Assembly (NCBI GenBank): GCA_022818135.1
Contig: JAFMSR010000001.1
Span: 9,193,534-9,257,533, forward strand
Length of the DNA: 64,000 nucleotides
Direction: 5' to 3'
Source: Saxidomus purpurata
Taxonomy: Eukaryota; Mollusca; Bivalvia; Venerida; Veneridae
Part shown: one piece after another, positions 24,301 to 36,000 of the stretch
Position numbering within the stretch: position 1 is the stretch's first letter
How the letters are laid out: the number at the start of each line of letters is the position of its first letter
Made by a program: the position numbers and the translations under genes
The notes under the pieces: generated by a model
The model's input: the letters and a program-made list of their open reading frames with translations, nothing else
Told to the model about the DNA's origin: nothing
Database searches by the model: none

Positions 24301-27300
24301 TTTATGGCTGTTAGGATTTAAGCGCGAAATGAAACCCTGACGGAAGGACAGACAGACTACAACAAATATTTATACATATATCCCCCAACATACATGTAAT
24401 TGGAGAGGTGATACATTCGTGTGAGATAAGCGTGGAATACATACATACTTATATATATAGCTAATCTTGTGTTAGCGGACACCTGATTTAAGTAATCGCC
24501 TACCTTTAAGTGGCATACCCGACAACTAGCCAATTATTGTATCAAAATGTTTAGAATAGGTTACATATACGTAAAATGAAAAACACAAGCATAATTCAAG
24601 AATATTTAACGAAAGATAACTGTGATTTTTTGCACAAAATGCCAAGAAAGCGATGATGCTATGATAAATCGCTATCCTCGCCAAACTTATGAATCAACTA
24701 TAAATAGGGAATCATTTACAATAAGGCTTGTATGTTTGTCATTACATGCCTTGTTAACACTATACAAGTCACATTTGACCTCCAAATTTCATGAAAATTG
24801 GTCAGAATGTTTATCTTTATAAAAGTCATGTCAAAAACAAATTTGGATCACCTTAGGTCAAAAACAGGCAAATCAAAGAAACAACTTGTCAACACTCTAG
24901 ATGACACATATACTACCAACTCATCATGGAAATCGGTCCGATTGTATGTCTTAGTTCAAAACTGCGTTACTTTGGGTCAATAACTAGGTTACATGGTCCA
25001 ATTAAAGAAAACGTTTCTAAAACACTCTCAAAGGCACATTCGAATAAACAATTATCAGAATGTTTGTCACAATGATGATTAGATCGAGTCAAATCGGGGT
25101 CACCTGGGGTCAACGCTAGGTAACATGGTCAAATTAAAGAAAATCCTTGTAACACTCTAGAGGCCGCATTTATCAACAAATAATCATAAAAATAGGTTAA
25201 ACTGTTTGACCCACTAATTTCAACGTTATGTTAGAATATGTTCCATTTGAGTTAACAACTAGGACCAATGGTCAAATCTAAGAAGACCCTTGTTAATAAT
25301 CTAGAGGTCATATTTATTAAAAAATCATCATGAAAATTTGTCAGACTGTTGCCTCAATTATTTCCAGGTCATGTTCTTGGTCACCTCGGTCAAAACTCGT
25401 CCACACTGTCTGGTTTTGTCACAAGTTAATACACTAGAATCCACATTTATCAATCAATCATTATACAAATCGGTCAGCACGTTCAAAACGGGGTCAGCTG
25501 GACTAAAAAGTAGGTCACATGGTCAAGTAAAATAAAACTGTTGTTATGACTTTAGATGCCACTTTAATAAATCAATCATCATTTGATTATATTAGAATAG
25601 TTAAAATGTTTGTTCACATGGGGCGAAAAGGTAGATCACATGGTTAGTTCAAAGCAAAACAAATCATAGTATTAACAAATTAACATGATCTTAGTCGCGC
25701 AGCATCAAAAACTCGGCAACATGCTCAAATTAAAGACAATCCTATTAAACACCCTAGAGGCCCCATTTATTAACCAATCATCATGGAAATTTGTCAGAAT
25801 TTGTCTAAATGATTTCTATATGAAGTTCGAATCTAAGTAACCTGTGCTCAAATCTAAGTCATACGGTCAGATTAAAGAAAAATCGAAAATCGTAATCGAA
25901 TGCAAATTTCGTGTTCGGATATTCGCAAATTTGATTATTTTTAAAACATCAGTTTCATTTAAGATTTATTTATTAATTAATCAATCGTAATAAACCCCTC
26001 AGGTCATATATACATGTTTATACGGACCAGTTTTCAATTAAACTAATCGTGTATTAGCCTAATTTTGGTCGATCGGCGTTTTGATAACAAGTGTCAGATG
26101 TGCAAATTACGATCTTAAATTGCAAACATTGCTACAAGCTGTTGTTAAATAATTGACACGTGTAACCATTGTATCGTACCTTCTACTTAAATTAGCTATT
26201 TACTTTAGTAAATGCAAAGATAGTCGACTACAAGTTATTTTACATTTGTTAATTACGCAACTGCCGAATGAATGTTTTTATAACAAAAAATGAGAGAGAA
26301 AATTACATTTTGTATATCATTTTCAAATCGCGATCACATAAAATTAATACGTACTACAATTGGTCAAAGATAGACCGCGAAAAGATTTTTACGAGACTTT
26401 AAATATTTTTTCAAAGCTTACCTTCTAGATCTACGGAGAATTTAAAGTAAAAAGGTCAACAGTTAAATTTTCGTTCCGATAATTGTGTCAAAAAATCGAC
26501 GAAACATGTTTATTACCATTTACGAGCCTGTCGGGAAACACGACAGATATCCGTTAGTGGTGCGTAATTACAATATTTCAGTGTAAAACATTCTTTACCA
26601 TCAATTTATCACCAGGTTATAACGGAAACTCGACGTTTTCCTTTTTTGTTTCTATTATATTAGAACTTCAGCCTGAACAGCAAACAAAACTCATTAATGA
26701 ATGTAAATAACGTATAGCATTCAAACGTGAGTGTAGTTCAAAACGTTATTTTGAACATGTAAAATTCGGATACCAAACATTTCGCAGTTGCATTCTAATA
26801 TATTCTAATATGCTATACGAATATTCGAATACTGATTTCGGTATTCGTTCCCATCCTTAGAATAAATGATATTGAATCATTGTTAACACATGTCATACCC
26901 AAGGTCCCCCATTCTCTGAAATTTGGTACGAGTCTTTGCCTTGATGCTTACTCGGTGAAGAATGAATATTGGCACCTGGAATTAAAAATTAGGTCACCAG
27001 GTTTTAGCCAAGAAATACATTTTTATACTCTAGTTGTCATACTTTAAATACAATCGTAAATGTAAATTGGTCAGAATGTTTGCCTTCGAATGTCAAGCAG
27101 AAAATTTGTGTTCATGATATACAATGTACAGTTTAAGGTTGAATTTCGGTCACGCATTGTCATAAGTAGGATATTTACACAGGTGAGCAGCGAAATTCGA
27201 CCATCTTAGCCTCTTTTTTTAATATTTGTACAGAATTCCAGAAAATGGCTCTCTAAGCAAACACTAATTATGTACACAATATTGGTGATTTTTATATTAA

Positions 27301-30300
27301 ACGCATCTGTGTTACGCATGTATGACAACTTGAAATCTGTTGATAAACCTATAGACAAGTTTAATTATTTGTTATTTTTGTTATGTAATCGCACGAGATG
27401 TTTCAACTTCAATTTCAGTGCAAGTCCGTCATATGTCCGGGTTTCGTGCAGCAGATGTAGAGAAAGAGCTACAGCACATTCTCAAAACAAGAATGGCAAC
27501 AGAATTTATCGATCTACAATTTTTAACCTGCACAGAGGCTTACCTTGTACATTCTGACCTTCCCTTGTTTATCGTCTGTTCCCGAATGTACAGTTACAAA
27601 AGAGACAAAAACATAGCTATGGCAATTAAAGGCCATAAAGGTAACAAGTCTTCAAAATGTAAATGTAACTGATGTTTGAATAAGAATTACTTATAACGTT
27701 TTTATTCGTTGAAAACTTTAAGTTAATGTTGTTCATTTTTACCTAAATTCAACCTTTAATTATGAAATTATTAAAATGAAGACAGGTTTACATTTAGCTT
27801 AAGGTTCAATCATACTTGATTCATATTACTTATATTTTCTACCACTGTCCCGTACGTTAATAACATTTGGTTTGTCCAACCTGGGCATTTTTAGAAACAG
27901 TCTACCACACGCCCGTTGATTTTTTCGGCGAGACCAGCACTGCAACACTATGTTTGTACCGTTTGTTTTCTGTTCTGTATCGTTTTTTTTATGATGACAG
28001 TTATTTCCATATAAAAACGTTGATACTATATCAGAAACAATTCATCCAAGTCTTGACGTTACTTTACTGTTAGCACAAATATTTTATTCACATTTTAGAA
28101 ACAAACCTGATTTTAATTCGTACATGAAGGTAACACCTGACGAAAGCTTAAATTTCATTCGACAATAAGTTTTAAGCGTTTTGTTATGTTAAGGACATAT
28201 ATTTGAAAAAGACTTTTCAATCTATAAGCAAATGAAACAAAACAAATAATGATGATCATAAACACAAAAAGAAAATAGGTCATGCTATAAAATGTCTTGT
28301 TTTCAATTTTTGAGCAAGGCTTAACGCTAGATGTGACAGCTTAACATCCTCCATCACCCCATCCCTTCCATCATCCCCGCAAGTTTTTAAATGTTAAGAA
28401 GCTTGACAGGGAATTTTTGAAAATACTATTTCTTTCAATTTTATGACAATTAGGGTGTGGTTAGGAGGTATAACCTTCTGTTATAGCAGCCATATGAGCA
28501 AAAAGTTGATTTAAAACGGTTCCACAGTGTATAAAATGCAAAAGAACCTTTGGCAGACTGGGCTACCCCTTGCTACAGCCCTTGTGTAAACATTGATGAG
28601 ATAAAGTATTTGATTACATTTAGTGACTTATTTCTTTATTGGAATGATGATGTCGTTGTCGGGGGCGGGCGGATGATAATTTAAGCTCAATTGACCATTG
28701 GAGACTATCATTGTGATTGTCTTTTGGAGCCCTAGGGCTAAAAAGAGGTAAAACGCATCCCAGTCAGTAATTTAGTTTGGATGGCGATATGGTAGTTAAA
28801 AGTGGTCTGAAGATTATTCTCATTGTATTCTACTTAGGATGCATTTTAGGACATGGAGGTCTACTTTGGTGTTGCATTTGGCCCTTGCCTCAAGGTCAAT
28901 GTCGCTGTTTCTACTTTGAATTTTCAGTTAGGATGGCGCTACGGAGATTGGAGTTAGCTTGTAGGTTACTTATTGGAATGAACATACATCAACTGTCAAC
29001 TGAGCTAGGTTATCTTTCGAGGTTTAGCATTTTAGGACCCTTGGGTTAAGTCAAGATCACTCTGGCTGAAAATAGAAAAACTGTTTCGGGCAATAACTTC
29101 AGTTTGAATAGTACTATGATATTTAAAACTTTGCAGGTTGCTGTCATGGAGGTCTACTTTGGTGTTGCATTTTGCCCTCAAGGGCAATATTGCTGTGGCT
29201 TAGAAATATTTAAAAACCTTCAGTTTGGGTATTGCTTTGATATGAAAATATTGTTTGTAGATTGCTCTCATTAATATCTACCGGGGCCCATTTGATCAAA
29301 ATCAAGGTCTCTGTAGCTAAAAACAGAAACACCGTTACCAGTCAATCTTTTACTTCAAAAGCTCTGTGGTTGAAAACCTTTGTCTCTAGGTTGCTGGCAG
29401 GGAAGCCACTGGGATAGCAATTAGAACCAATGTCAAGGTCATGGTTGCTTAAAATAGAAAAACAGTTTCTTCTTTGTATATTTAATTAGGATGGCGCTAT
29501 GGTGATTTAAGTTGGCTTGTAGGCTACTTATTAACGGACAGACATGAGCTGCCAACTTAATCTTTCGAGATTAAGTATGTAAAGATAATGTTTTATGTCT
29601 TGGATATATTAAATCCGTGGTCATATATCTACGGTCGAATTTCCACTGTAAGGAGCTGAACTGGTCCTGCAGTTTGATCTTAAACTGTCATTGAAAAAAA
29701 ACATGAACATCCCTAGTATAAACAGTTAACCATCAGTCCTTACAAAACTTTAGGATGAAAAATTAGGGACAGTGGTATTTTATCATCATCTAAATAAACA
29801 TATCGCTCCTTAACATTACCCCACCCACTTTACTAAAATTCATTTTTGTTTTCAATTTTTGGTAAATGATTTTTTTCAGGATAAAGGAATAACAAGGTGT
29901 TAAGATATTTTGGCTACTGTTTGATTAAGACTTTTGTTTTAGAACGCAAAAGTATTGATGTGAATATTGAAAAAATTTCAATAAAGCTGACAAAAATGTG
30001 GGGGTGACAAGCTCTGAGATAAGACTGCATAGGTTGCAGCAAAAAGCTGTAACAGGAATTTGTTACAAGTTTCTGTGTTTTCATATTCTGATAATGAAAT
30101 ATATTTCTCAACATTTGTTGAGAAATGACAATTTTTGTACCCCTACCATCATTTTGGCACATAGCCAAAATTTGTCAAATTAGTCACTTTAGTCAAATTA
30201 GTGAGGTCAAAAATACTTTTCTAAAAACATTTCAATCTTTTTGCACTAAAATGTTCCTATTTTGCCTAAGTTTATTACTGTGTAAACATATAACAAATGC

Positions 30301-31668
30301 AAACTTCCGGAAGTACAAAAATCCAAAACCTCACCAGCGACCCCTTTTTAAAACATTGAGAATCTTTTCTTGTTGGGGTATGATGTTTTGGGGTATTGGT
30401 GACATGATTTTATAGAAAACTCTGGTTTTTTATTTATTTCCACGTGTATATGTTTAATTATGAGCACTATAATGTGTTTTGTTTAATTAGGCACTGAAAA
30501 AACCTATACAAAAAATATAGATTTATATAATTTCTACATAACAATAAAAAATATATAACCTTTGAAGAACTTGGCGAATGCATTCCTAGCTTTTGTCAGG
30601 CGCTACCCTTTCACACCCTTTTACGGAAGCTTCAGTCATAAAAAGGTAAAATGTAATATCGTTTTAGGTGTTACTAATCTAAAAATGTACAACGAGACTG
30701 TATTTATTATATGCATATTCAATAGAAATGAGAGGGTGCTACTGTATCAATTATAACAATTACAGGCAGACAATGGCAGGCAGAAAATGAGAATCAGTAC
30801 TGCCTCAGTTTCACAAAATAAATAGAGTATGTTACTGAGTAATTAATTGGGGTGCTATTGTTGTAGTCTTAAAGTGACATTATGCGCATCGTACTGCACC
30901 AAGTGTATTTTTGGTGACAGTTTTATAAAAGCAATTTTCGGTTGCTGTGCATTTAAATGTGTTAAACTAATGATAATGCCGCATTAGTATTTGAAGTTGG
31001 TGCTTTAGAAATAAAAAAAATTGGAATAATAAAATAATAATTCCTTTCTTGTCAGTGATCTCCCTTGTGTTATTAGTGTTGTTGCCGGTAGAAATTTCGG
31101 CAGTGGAAGGGAAGCAACTCCTGCATGCAGTTGTTTATTTCTTAAATGGACTCTCCCAGTCAAAATAGGACTAGTTATATTTGGAAAGTTATTATTTCGT
31201 ACTGATATCAGGAAGAGTGTGTTGTATTGGGTTAAAAGCTATTATTTCCTCTACCCTTTGTACACACACCTATTTCAGCTGGAATTTTACTTGAAAAAAT
31301 GAGCATAATTCCAATTTAATATCAAAAGTATTCAAGTAAATATTCCCATAAAGACGTTGTCATGATATATAGTAATAGTTTAAAAGTTACCAACTTGATT
31401 TGATCTTAGAATAGCATGCTCCAACAACATTTCAGGTACATGGAAAAAGGCGGCTTTGCTGATGTTTCATGACCGAGAATCGAGAGCTTTTCAAAAAGAA
31501 GTGGACAGCAGAATAGATGACGTAAAGAAAATCGGCGAAATTTTTGATATTGGCCATAAAATTAAAATTTATGAATCAGACGCAAACTCCAGAAACATTG
31601 ACGGAATGATAGAGTTCCTGAAAAGAGAAGGGTTACACACATCTTCTGATAGGGAGTCTGCAGTTTAG
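18280..31668 (+). CDS. Gene B: long coiled-coil protein with unknown C-terminal alpha/beta domain (one frameshift)
   Basis: The coding exons are 18280-18360, 19217-19319, 20028-20098, 20375-23673, 27419-27640 and 31436-31668, with intron phases 0, 1, 0, 1, 1. Their sum is 4009 nt, one more than a multiple of three. One extra base at about 22808 explains this; ignoring it, the protein would be about 1335 residues. The N-terminus starts MGNTINV (possible myristoylation at Gly2). Exons 1-3 encode a short helical region with 'DRSIVGFARSIDSMRSSC'. Exon 4 is almost all charged heptad coiled coil with four ~182-residue repeats. Exons 5-6 encode an alpha/beta-looking domain ending Arg-Glu-Ser-Ala-Val, a PDZ-ligand-like tail. 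Read literally, the frame stops at 22825 and loses the C-terminal domain. Intron 1 (18361-19216) and intron 2 (19320-20027) hold nothing recognisable. I do not recognise the family. Confidence 0.8.
19217..19319 (+). CDS. Gene B exon 2
   Basis: The acceptor is 'tttttttccag' and the donor 'g|gttaga' (weak), phase 0 in and phase 1 out. It encodes 'YHINLVDRSIVGFARSIDSM', predicted helical. It matches gene C exon 2, which has one more codon. Confidence 0.85.
20028..20098 (+). CDS. Gene B exon 3
   Basis: 71 nt, acceptor 'gattcag', donor 'gac|gtaaga', ending in phase 0. It encodes a short acidic linker and 'GFLLETID', shared with gene C ('ALLLETID'). Confidence 0.85.
20375..23673 (+). CDS. Gene B exon 4: expanded coiled coil with a +1 frameshift
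   Basis: The acceptor is 'aactttcag' and the donor 'aacg|gtaagt', phase 1. The first ~45 codons ('VSDHKFIALESLSRFF', 'SETMLSVDKYR') match genes C and D. Then follows about 1050 residues of Lys/Glu-rich heptads. A 'KADEM'-type anchor recurs at nt 21209, 21755, 22301 and 22842, so the unit is 546 nt (182 residues). The last spacing, 541, is 180 codons plus one inserted base. Repeats 2 and 3 are nearly identical at DNA level. The inserted base lies in 'acaaaacgtgcagctagac', where sister repeats read 'acaaaacttcagcaagac'. The frame downstream remains open for 860 nt to the donor. Confidence 0.8.
20930..23040 (+). repeat. Four intragenic 546-nt repeats in gene B exon 4
   Basis: Each unit runs through 'QQEQREKQEISKELEDLKYG', 'EKKSLFEKVSSLESEI', 'EKHRTEMDAILKEKIKLQQD', 'KADEMDKRLQSLQKANIN' and 'MEAKITEFMTTTNDEIKT' with variations. 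Units 2 and 3 differ by only a few bases over some 170-base stretches, pointing to recent unequal exchange. Genes C and D have no such duplication; their exon 4 is 1486 and 1579 nt against 3299 here. Confidence 0.85.
24720..25870. repeat. Tandem repeat of ~110-145 bp in gene B intron 4
   Basis: About seven diverged units share 'taggtcacatggtcaaatta', 'aacactctagaggcc', 'atttatcaatcaatcatcat' and 'aaattggtcagaatgtttg'. A further partial unit lies near 26930-27090. It is non-coding and intronic. Confidence 0.7.
25880..26865. other. AT-rich insert within the intron 4 repeat block
   Basis: About 985 bases interrupt the tandem repeat. Both ends carry 'ATATTCG'-type text ('gttcggatattcgcaaattt' left, 'acgaatattcgaatactgat' right), but I could not align proper inverted ends. 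It may be a small non-autonomous transposon. There is no open frame of interest. Confidence 0.35.
27419..27640 (+). CDS. Gene B exon 5: first half of C-terminal domain
   Basis: The acceptor is 'aatttcag' and the donor 'aaag|gtaaca', phase 1 on both sides. It encodes 'VRHMSGFRAADVEKELQHIL', a strand 'FIDLQFLTC', then 'HSDLPLFIVCSR' and a helix 'NIAMAIKGH'. The Asp-Leu-Pro followed by a hydrophobic strand is shared by all paralogs. Confidence 0.85.
28780..29560. repeat. Degenerate tandem repeat in gene B intron 5
   Basis: Three to four diverged units share 'ggaggtctactttggtgttg', 'catttggcccttgcctcaag', 'aaaatagaaaaactgtttc' and 'taggatggcgctatggtgat'. It is non-coding. The rest of intron 5 (27641-31435) shows nothing I can name. 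Confidence 0.55.
31436..31668 (+). CDS. Gene B exon 6: second half of C-terminal domain and stop
   Basis: The acceptor is 'catttcag', phase 1. It encodes 'KKAALLMFHDRESRAF', 'KIGEIFDIGHKIKIYES', 'ANSRNIDGMIEFLKREGL' and ends Arg-Glu-Ser-Ala-Val, TAG. It has the same length as gene A's last exon. Confidence 0.85.
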
Positions 31669-34600
31669 ACATAAATCTGTTGTCAATGAAAGGTATTTTA
31701 TAGTATCTGGTGAAAAGAATGGCGATACACAAATATTCTGAGTATAGACAGCTTGTGTAAGATAAAGGAGTGTATATATAATTCGAACAGTCTAGATCTG
31801 AAAACAGTGACAGCATTGAAAGATATGAAAACTCTGTAAAAATGGCTTAATATAATTCTTACTTGTAGCTCTACATGAAAATAACGACACTACGAGTATA
31901 TCACATTTTTAGGTTTGGGTATATGTGCGCAACGATAAATTAATTCACATTGTAGAACCATATCATAAAGTGTCATAGGGCCATGGACTACATATATTAA
32001 AGGCGTCGCTCTTCTCCTGTGACATGGGACTACATGGGAATTATATTGATGCTGGTCGTCGGAAGTCTAAGATACTTAACGTATCAGAAAATATATAATG
32101 TGTTCACCCATTACACAAATAGATTTTCTACGACCTGAATGTCACATGCCGATCTGTCGCTTCGAGAGAACTATTCGATCGTTTGGATAGGGGTTACCTG
32201 CGAACATGAATTTCAGCAAAACAAAAACAACCGCGTGTGCTGACATGGATGTTCACTTTGTTCTTGTTTTGAAAAGGTTTAATACCTTGAGTTTTGCAGA
32301 CAGAAGCATTGTCATGTATATATTTTATACCGTTGGTCTTTAATTATGATAAAACTATATGAAAAATGTACGTATTTTACTCAGTTCAAATATTAACCCT
32401 TTTTGCAGGAAGGGATTTGTACATAAGTCGAAAGAGCCGATAACCATTTAATGACGTGTGACGCGTGTAACACGTATATAACATGAGGTTAAGATTTTTT
32501 ATTATATACCTATAAATATTCTACCAAAAATACAGCCTATATTCAACCATCAAATACGGCCTGACAGAAAAAAAATCCGTATTGTATGTACGTGCAGTAC
32601 AAATAGCGCGGCAAAATTTGTAAGAGTGCATTCAATTGGCCCTCAAATTCACATGACATTAATAACGTCGCTTTTGACTGGGTCGTTACTATTTGTTTAT
32701 ACGATGACGTCAATAAATTCACGTCGCACACTACGTATATTTCGCGCTAAAACGGGATTTTCTTCAATTTTATGCTTAGCTTCTCATTTTAATTTAGTTT
32801 ATCGCGCAGAAAAGTGTCAAATGGTATATAATAAAAGGGTTATTAGTATAGTAATGTGATCCATAAGCCGGATTGGCTCTCGTCGAGGTCGGATCAAACT
32901 CGTGCTACGCACTCGTATGATCCAACGCACGACTCGAGCAAATCCGGCATGCTGGATCACGTTACTATACTAATAACCCTATTGTATTGAATAAGAAATG
33001 TTTTTCCCGCGAAGGAACTTAGAGTATAGAAATGGACTCGTCCGTCCGACTCCACTTCTTTGTCTGGAACATAACCACTAAACTATTAACCCTACATTGT
33101 AATAACCGGAAACATACCATAACTTGTCAATTTTATGCTGTTTATCCTTATTGTATACATACACTGTATTGTTTTGGAAAATTATGTTTATGTATAATGT
33201 TAAATGCAAGTAACAAGTAATAAAAATGTACAAACATGTGTTCATCTAGATAATAATACCGACCAATAACCATACAGATTCAGGGTGGTTTTAATCTATC
33301 TGTGAACTTGGTTACATTCCGAACTTTATTAGTTTTCATGAAACTTCATGTATTATTTTGAATTTTGTCATTTTTGAAGCTTCAAAGTGTAGGTTTCTAG
33401 GTAAATCTATCAAGAACTTGTTCTGATTACACTCTGAATGCTTGTCACCCTTATTTTATTTTTAGAACGTTGAATATTTAAATTGGATTTAAATTCACAT
33501 GATCAGAGATGCCATATTATTCAGCTGCTAATGGAAACTTGATAGTGTTGTCATCTGCCTTTATCAGATATTATGTTTAAATCTTCATGTAGTTGCAGGT
33601 TTAACTTATTGGTACATGTTTTGATGTTTGTCATCCTCGTACTTCCCTACAAATCCATTTCGAGCGTCCAGTCAAGTTTTAGTACTAAAATTTTACTTGT
33701 GACCATGTTTTGGTCACTGTTGACCAATTTTTGGTCATTGACCACTTTTTGTTTGGTAAATTTACCAATGACCATTTTTATGGTCACTTTCACCAATTTT
33801 GACCAATTTGCCATGGTTTTTTGGTCAAATGTTCCAGTTTAGTATAAAAAATGGTGTTTTTTTAACCATCTTTGTCACGTAAGGTAAAACATTTCAAATA
33901 GCAGCACGTCAATATAGTTTTGATTTATCAAACTATGAGGATGAACAGTTTTCTTGGTATTGAAGTTAGAATTCAAAGGCTAGTTGGGTGAAGTTTTAAA
34001 GCTACACGTACAGTTTACAGCATTGTAATATTATTTTATACATATTTTGTGGAGTGACCTGTGCTGAACAGTGCCGATTATTCATCTCGAAGTATAATTA
34101 GGGAAAGCCAAAACTGTCATAAAGAGGATAATACTAATTGATAAATTTTAGTCAGAATAACATAGTGCAACACTCTAAGTCTTCTCATTTTAGATGGCAT
34201 AAGGTGAATATTGCTGGTGATCTACAGCTTGTGTTTGTTCAAAAGTACGGAAAGCCATTGTTTTATAAACGGTTACTCATCTATATAAGAGTTTAATTAT
34301 CTGGAGTACATTGCATACTTTAAATATTTACTGTTGATTTGAAGACAGACTATTATCAGATTTAGACTACAACAGATTTACAGTCTCATTTATTAAAATT
34401 CATTGAACTGTTATTCGTTTTGTGGTTTCTCAGTTTTAACCATCTCCATTTGTTGAAGTATCTTGTACAGCACACAAGAACCATAAAGAATATTTTAATC
34501 ATCCACTTTCTTAAATTTTCTTTTCCGAATCATAACTTTTAAGGTGCTGAATGAAATGCATTATTTTCTGTACATTTTCTGTCAGATTACCTTGCTTCAA

Positions 34601-36000
34601 TAAGCAGTGAATTTATTTTTGGGTAATGTTGGTCACCACTTCTGGGGAATTCGTCACGGCTTGTTCTTTATATATTACACTAAGCATACTATGACCGCAA
34701 CTTCCTTACGACTGAGGGGTCTCTTATAAACTTAAATTGAAATGATGAACTGCATAACAGCACAAGATGTATTGCGTGCATGGCCTGTTTGTCAAGATCC
34801 CGATAATAAAATGAACTTCGTGCACAAAACCTACATCATTTTGATAATAGTTGTTTACATCCGGCCAATATCATGTTTACATTTAAAGGGGCAGCTCTTA
34901 AAACTATAAGATGGTTTCATCAAAATGTTTAAAATGTAATCAATAAATGAATTTACTGTTTAAGAAGAACATATGTCGAAAAAAGTCTCTTTTTGTGAAC
35001 AAAATGCCAATATAGCGACATTGAATAATAAATCGCAATCCACCGCAATTGATTTGCAACGTCAATTTAGGTTTAACTGTTTTGTAATTTTGATATTTGC
35101 GACTGTAAATATTATACGGTTTTTAATGGTCGAAATTTTTTTTAAAAACTGTGACTATTTAAACCGTATATACGGTCGCGAATGTCAAACTCATTAAATA
35201 GTTAACCCTATTCTAACGCACAATGTGTTTAAATGCGATAATTAAAACGCAGTTCGATTTTTGCGACTGTATTTTCGTTATTTTAGATGACCTAACCAAT
35301 CAGAAACGACGTTACGTCAGTAGTGCATTAGAATGAAGATTTAACGGCACTACAACATGTCTGATTTTGCTAATTTTACAGGCTATCACTGCAAATCTTA
35401 GCTGAAAGGTTTCAGCTAATTATATTGTTTATGTTATTGTGTATATGTTTTGTATGTATTGTATTGGCCAAAAGCATTTTTGTGCTGAATTTGCAAAATA
35501 AATTAAATGAAATGAAATGTTATTCGAATTTGCACCTAGTTTCAGTGTGTGCCTCTATAACATCAGAGAGTATGTATCCTTTATGAATTAGCATGTTATG
35601 TTTTGTTATGTATCTACCCGGGCATTGCTACTGGAATGCAATTATGATCAAGCTGACCACGTTTCTACACGAAAACAATGACCCGAAGACATCAAATTAT
35701 ATAAAATGTCAAGATGTCAATGAGATATTGTTTTATGCTTGTGAACTGCAATTATAGTTGTTGTATAACACTGCTTTGGCATATAGTTATTTGGATGGCC
35801 AGTCATTTAGTCAGTAGTCCAGATTGTCAGTTGAAATCAAAATGCTTTTTCGCAAATGTTTAAGAACTGAATAAATGCATATTCAGATACAAAATGTGGG
35901 TTGCGTCGCTATTATACCTTGCCCAACTAATAGCTTCTCTATCTGCCGTTTTTGTTTGCACCGATTTAAGTGAATACCATGTCCAGAGTTTTATGAACTA
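31669..36000. other. 3' flank of gene B, duplicate of the gene A flank
   Basis: No gene is supported. Blocks match 692-5050 in order (see that entry), including a single copy of the 45-bp unit at 35781-35810 that is amplified about 22-fold after gene A. A palindrome at 32836-32980 and extra sequence at about 32500-34680 have no match in the A flank. A TTGGTCA-rich simple stretch lies at 33690-33830. Confidence 0.6.
32836..32980. repeat. 145-bp palindrome (miniature foldback element)
   Basis: The left arm begins 'agggttattagtatagtaat' and the last 40 bases are its reverse complement with few mismatches ('aatccggcat...actaataaccct'). The middle is palindromic too ('gaggtcggatcaaactcgtg' against 'tatgatccaacgcacgactc'). 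It could fold into one long hairpin. Confidence 0.8.

Noticed and set aside
29998..30183. Possible LINE fragment ('EIRLHRLQQKAVTGI')
   Set aside because: It faintly resembles a reverse transcriptase C-terminal helix, but too little sequence supports it.
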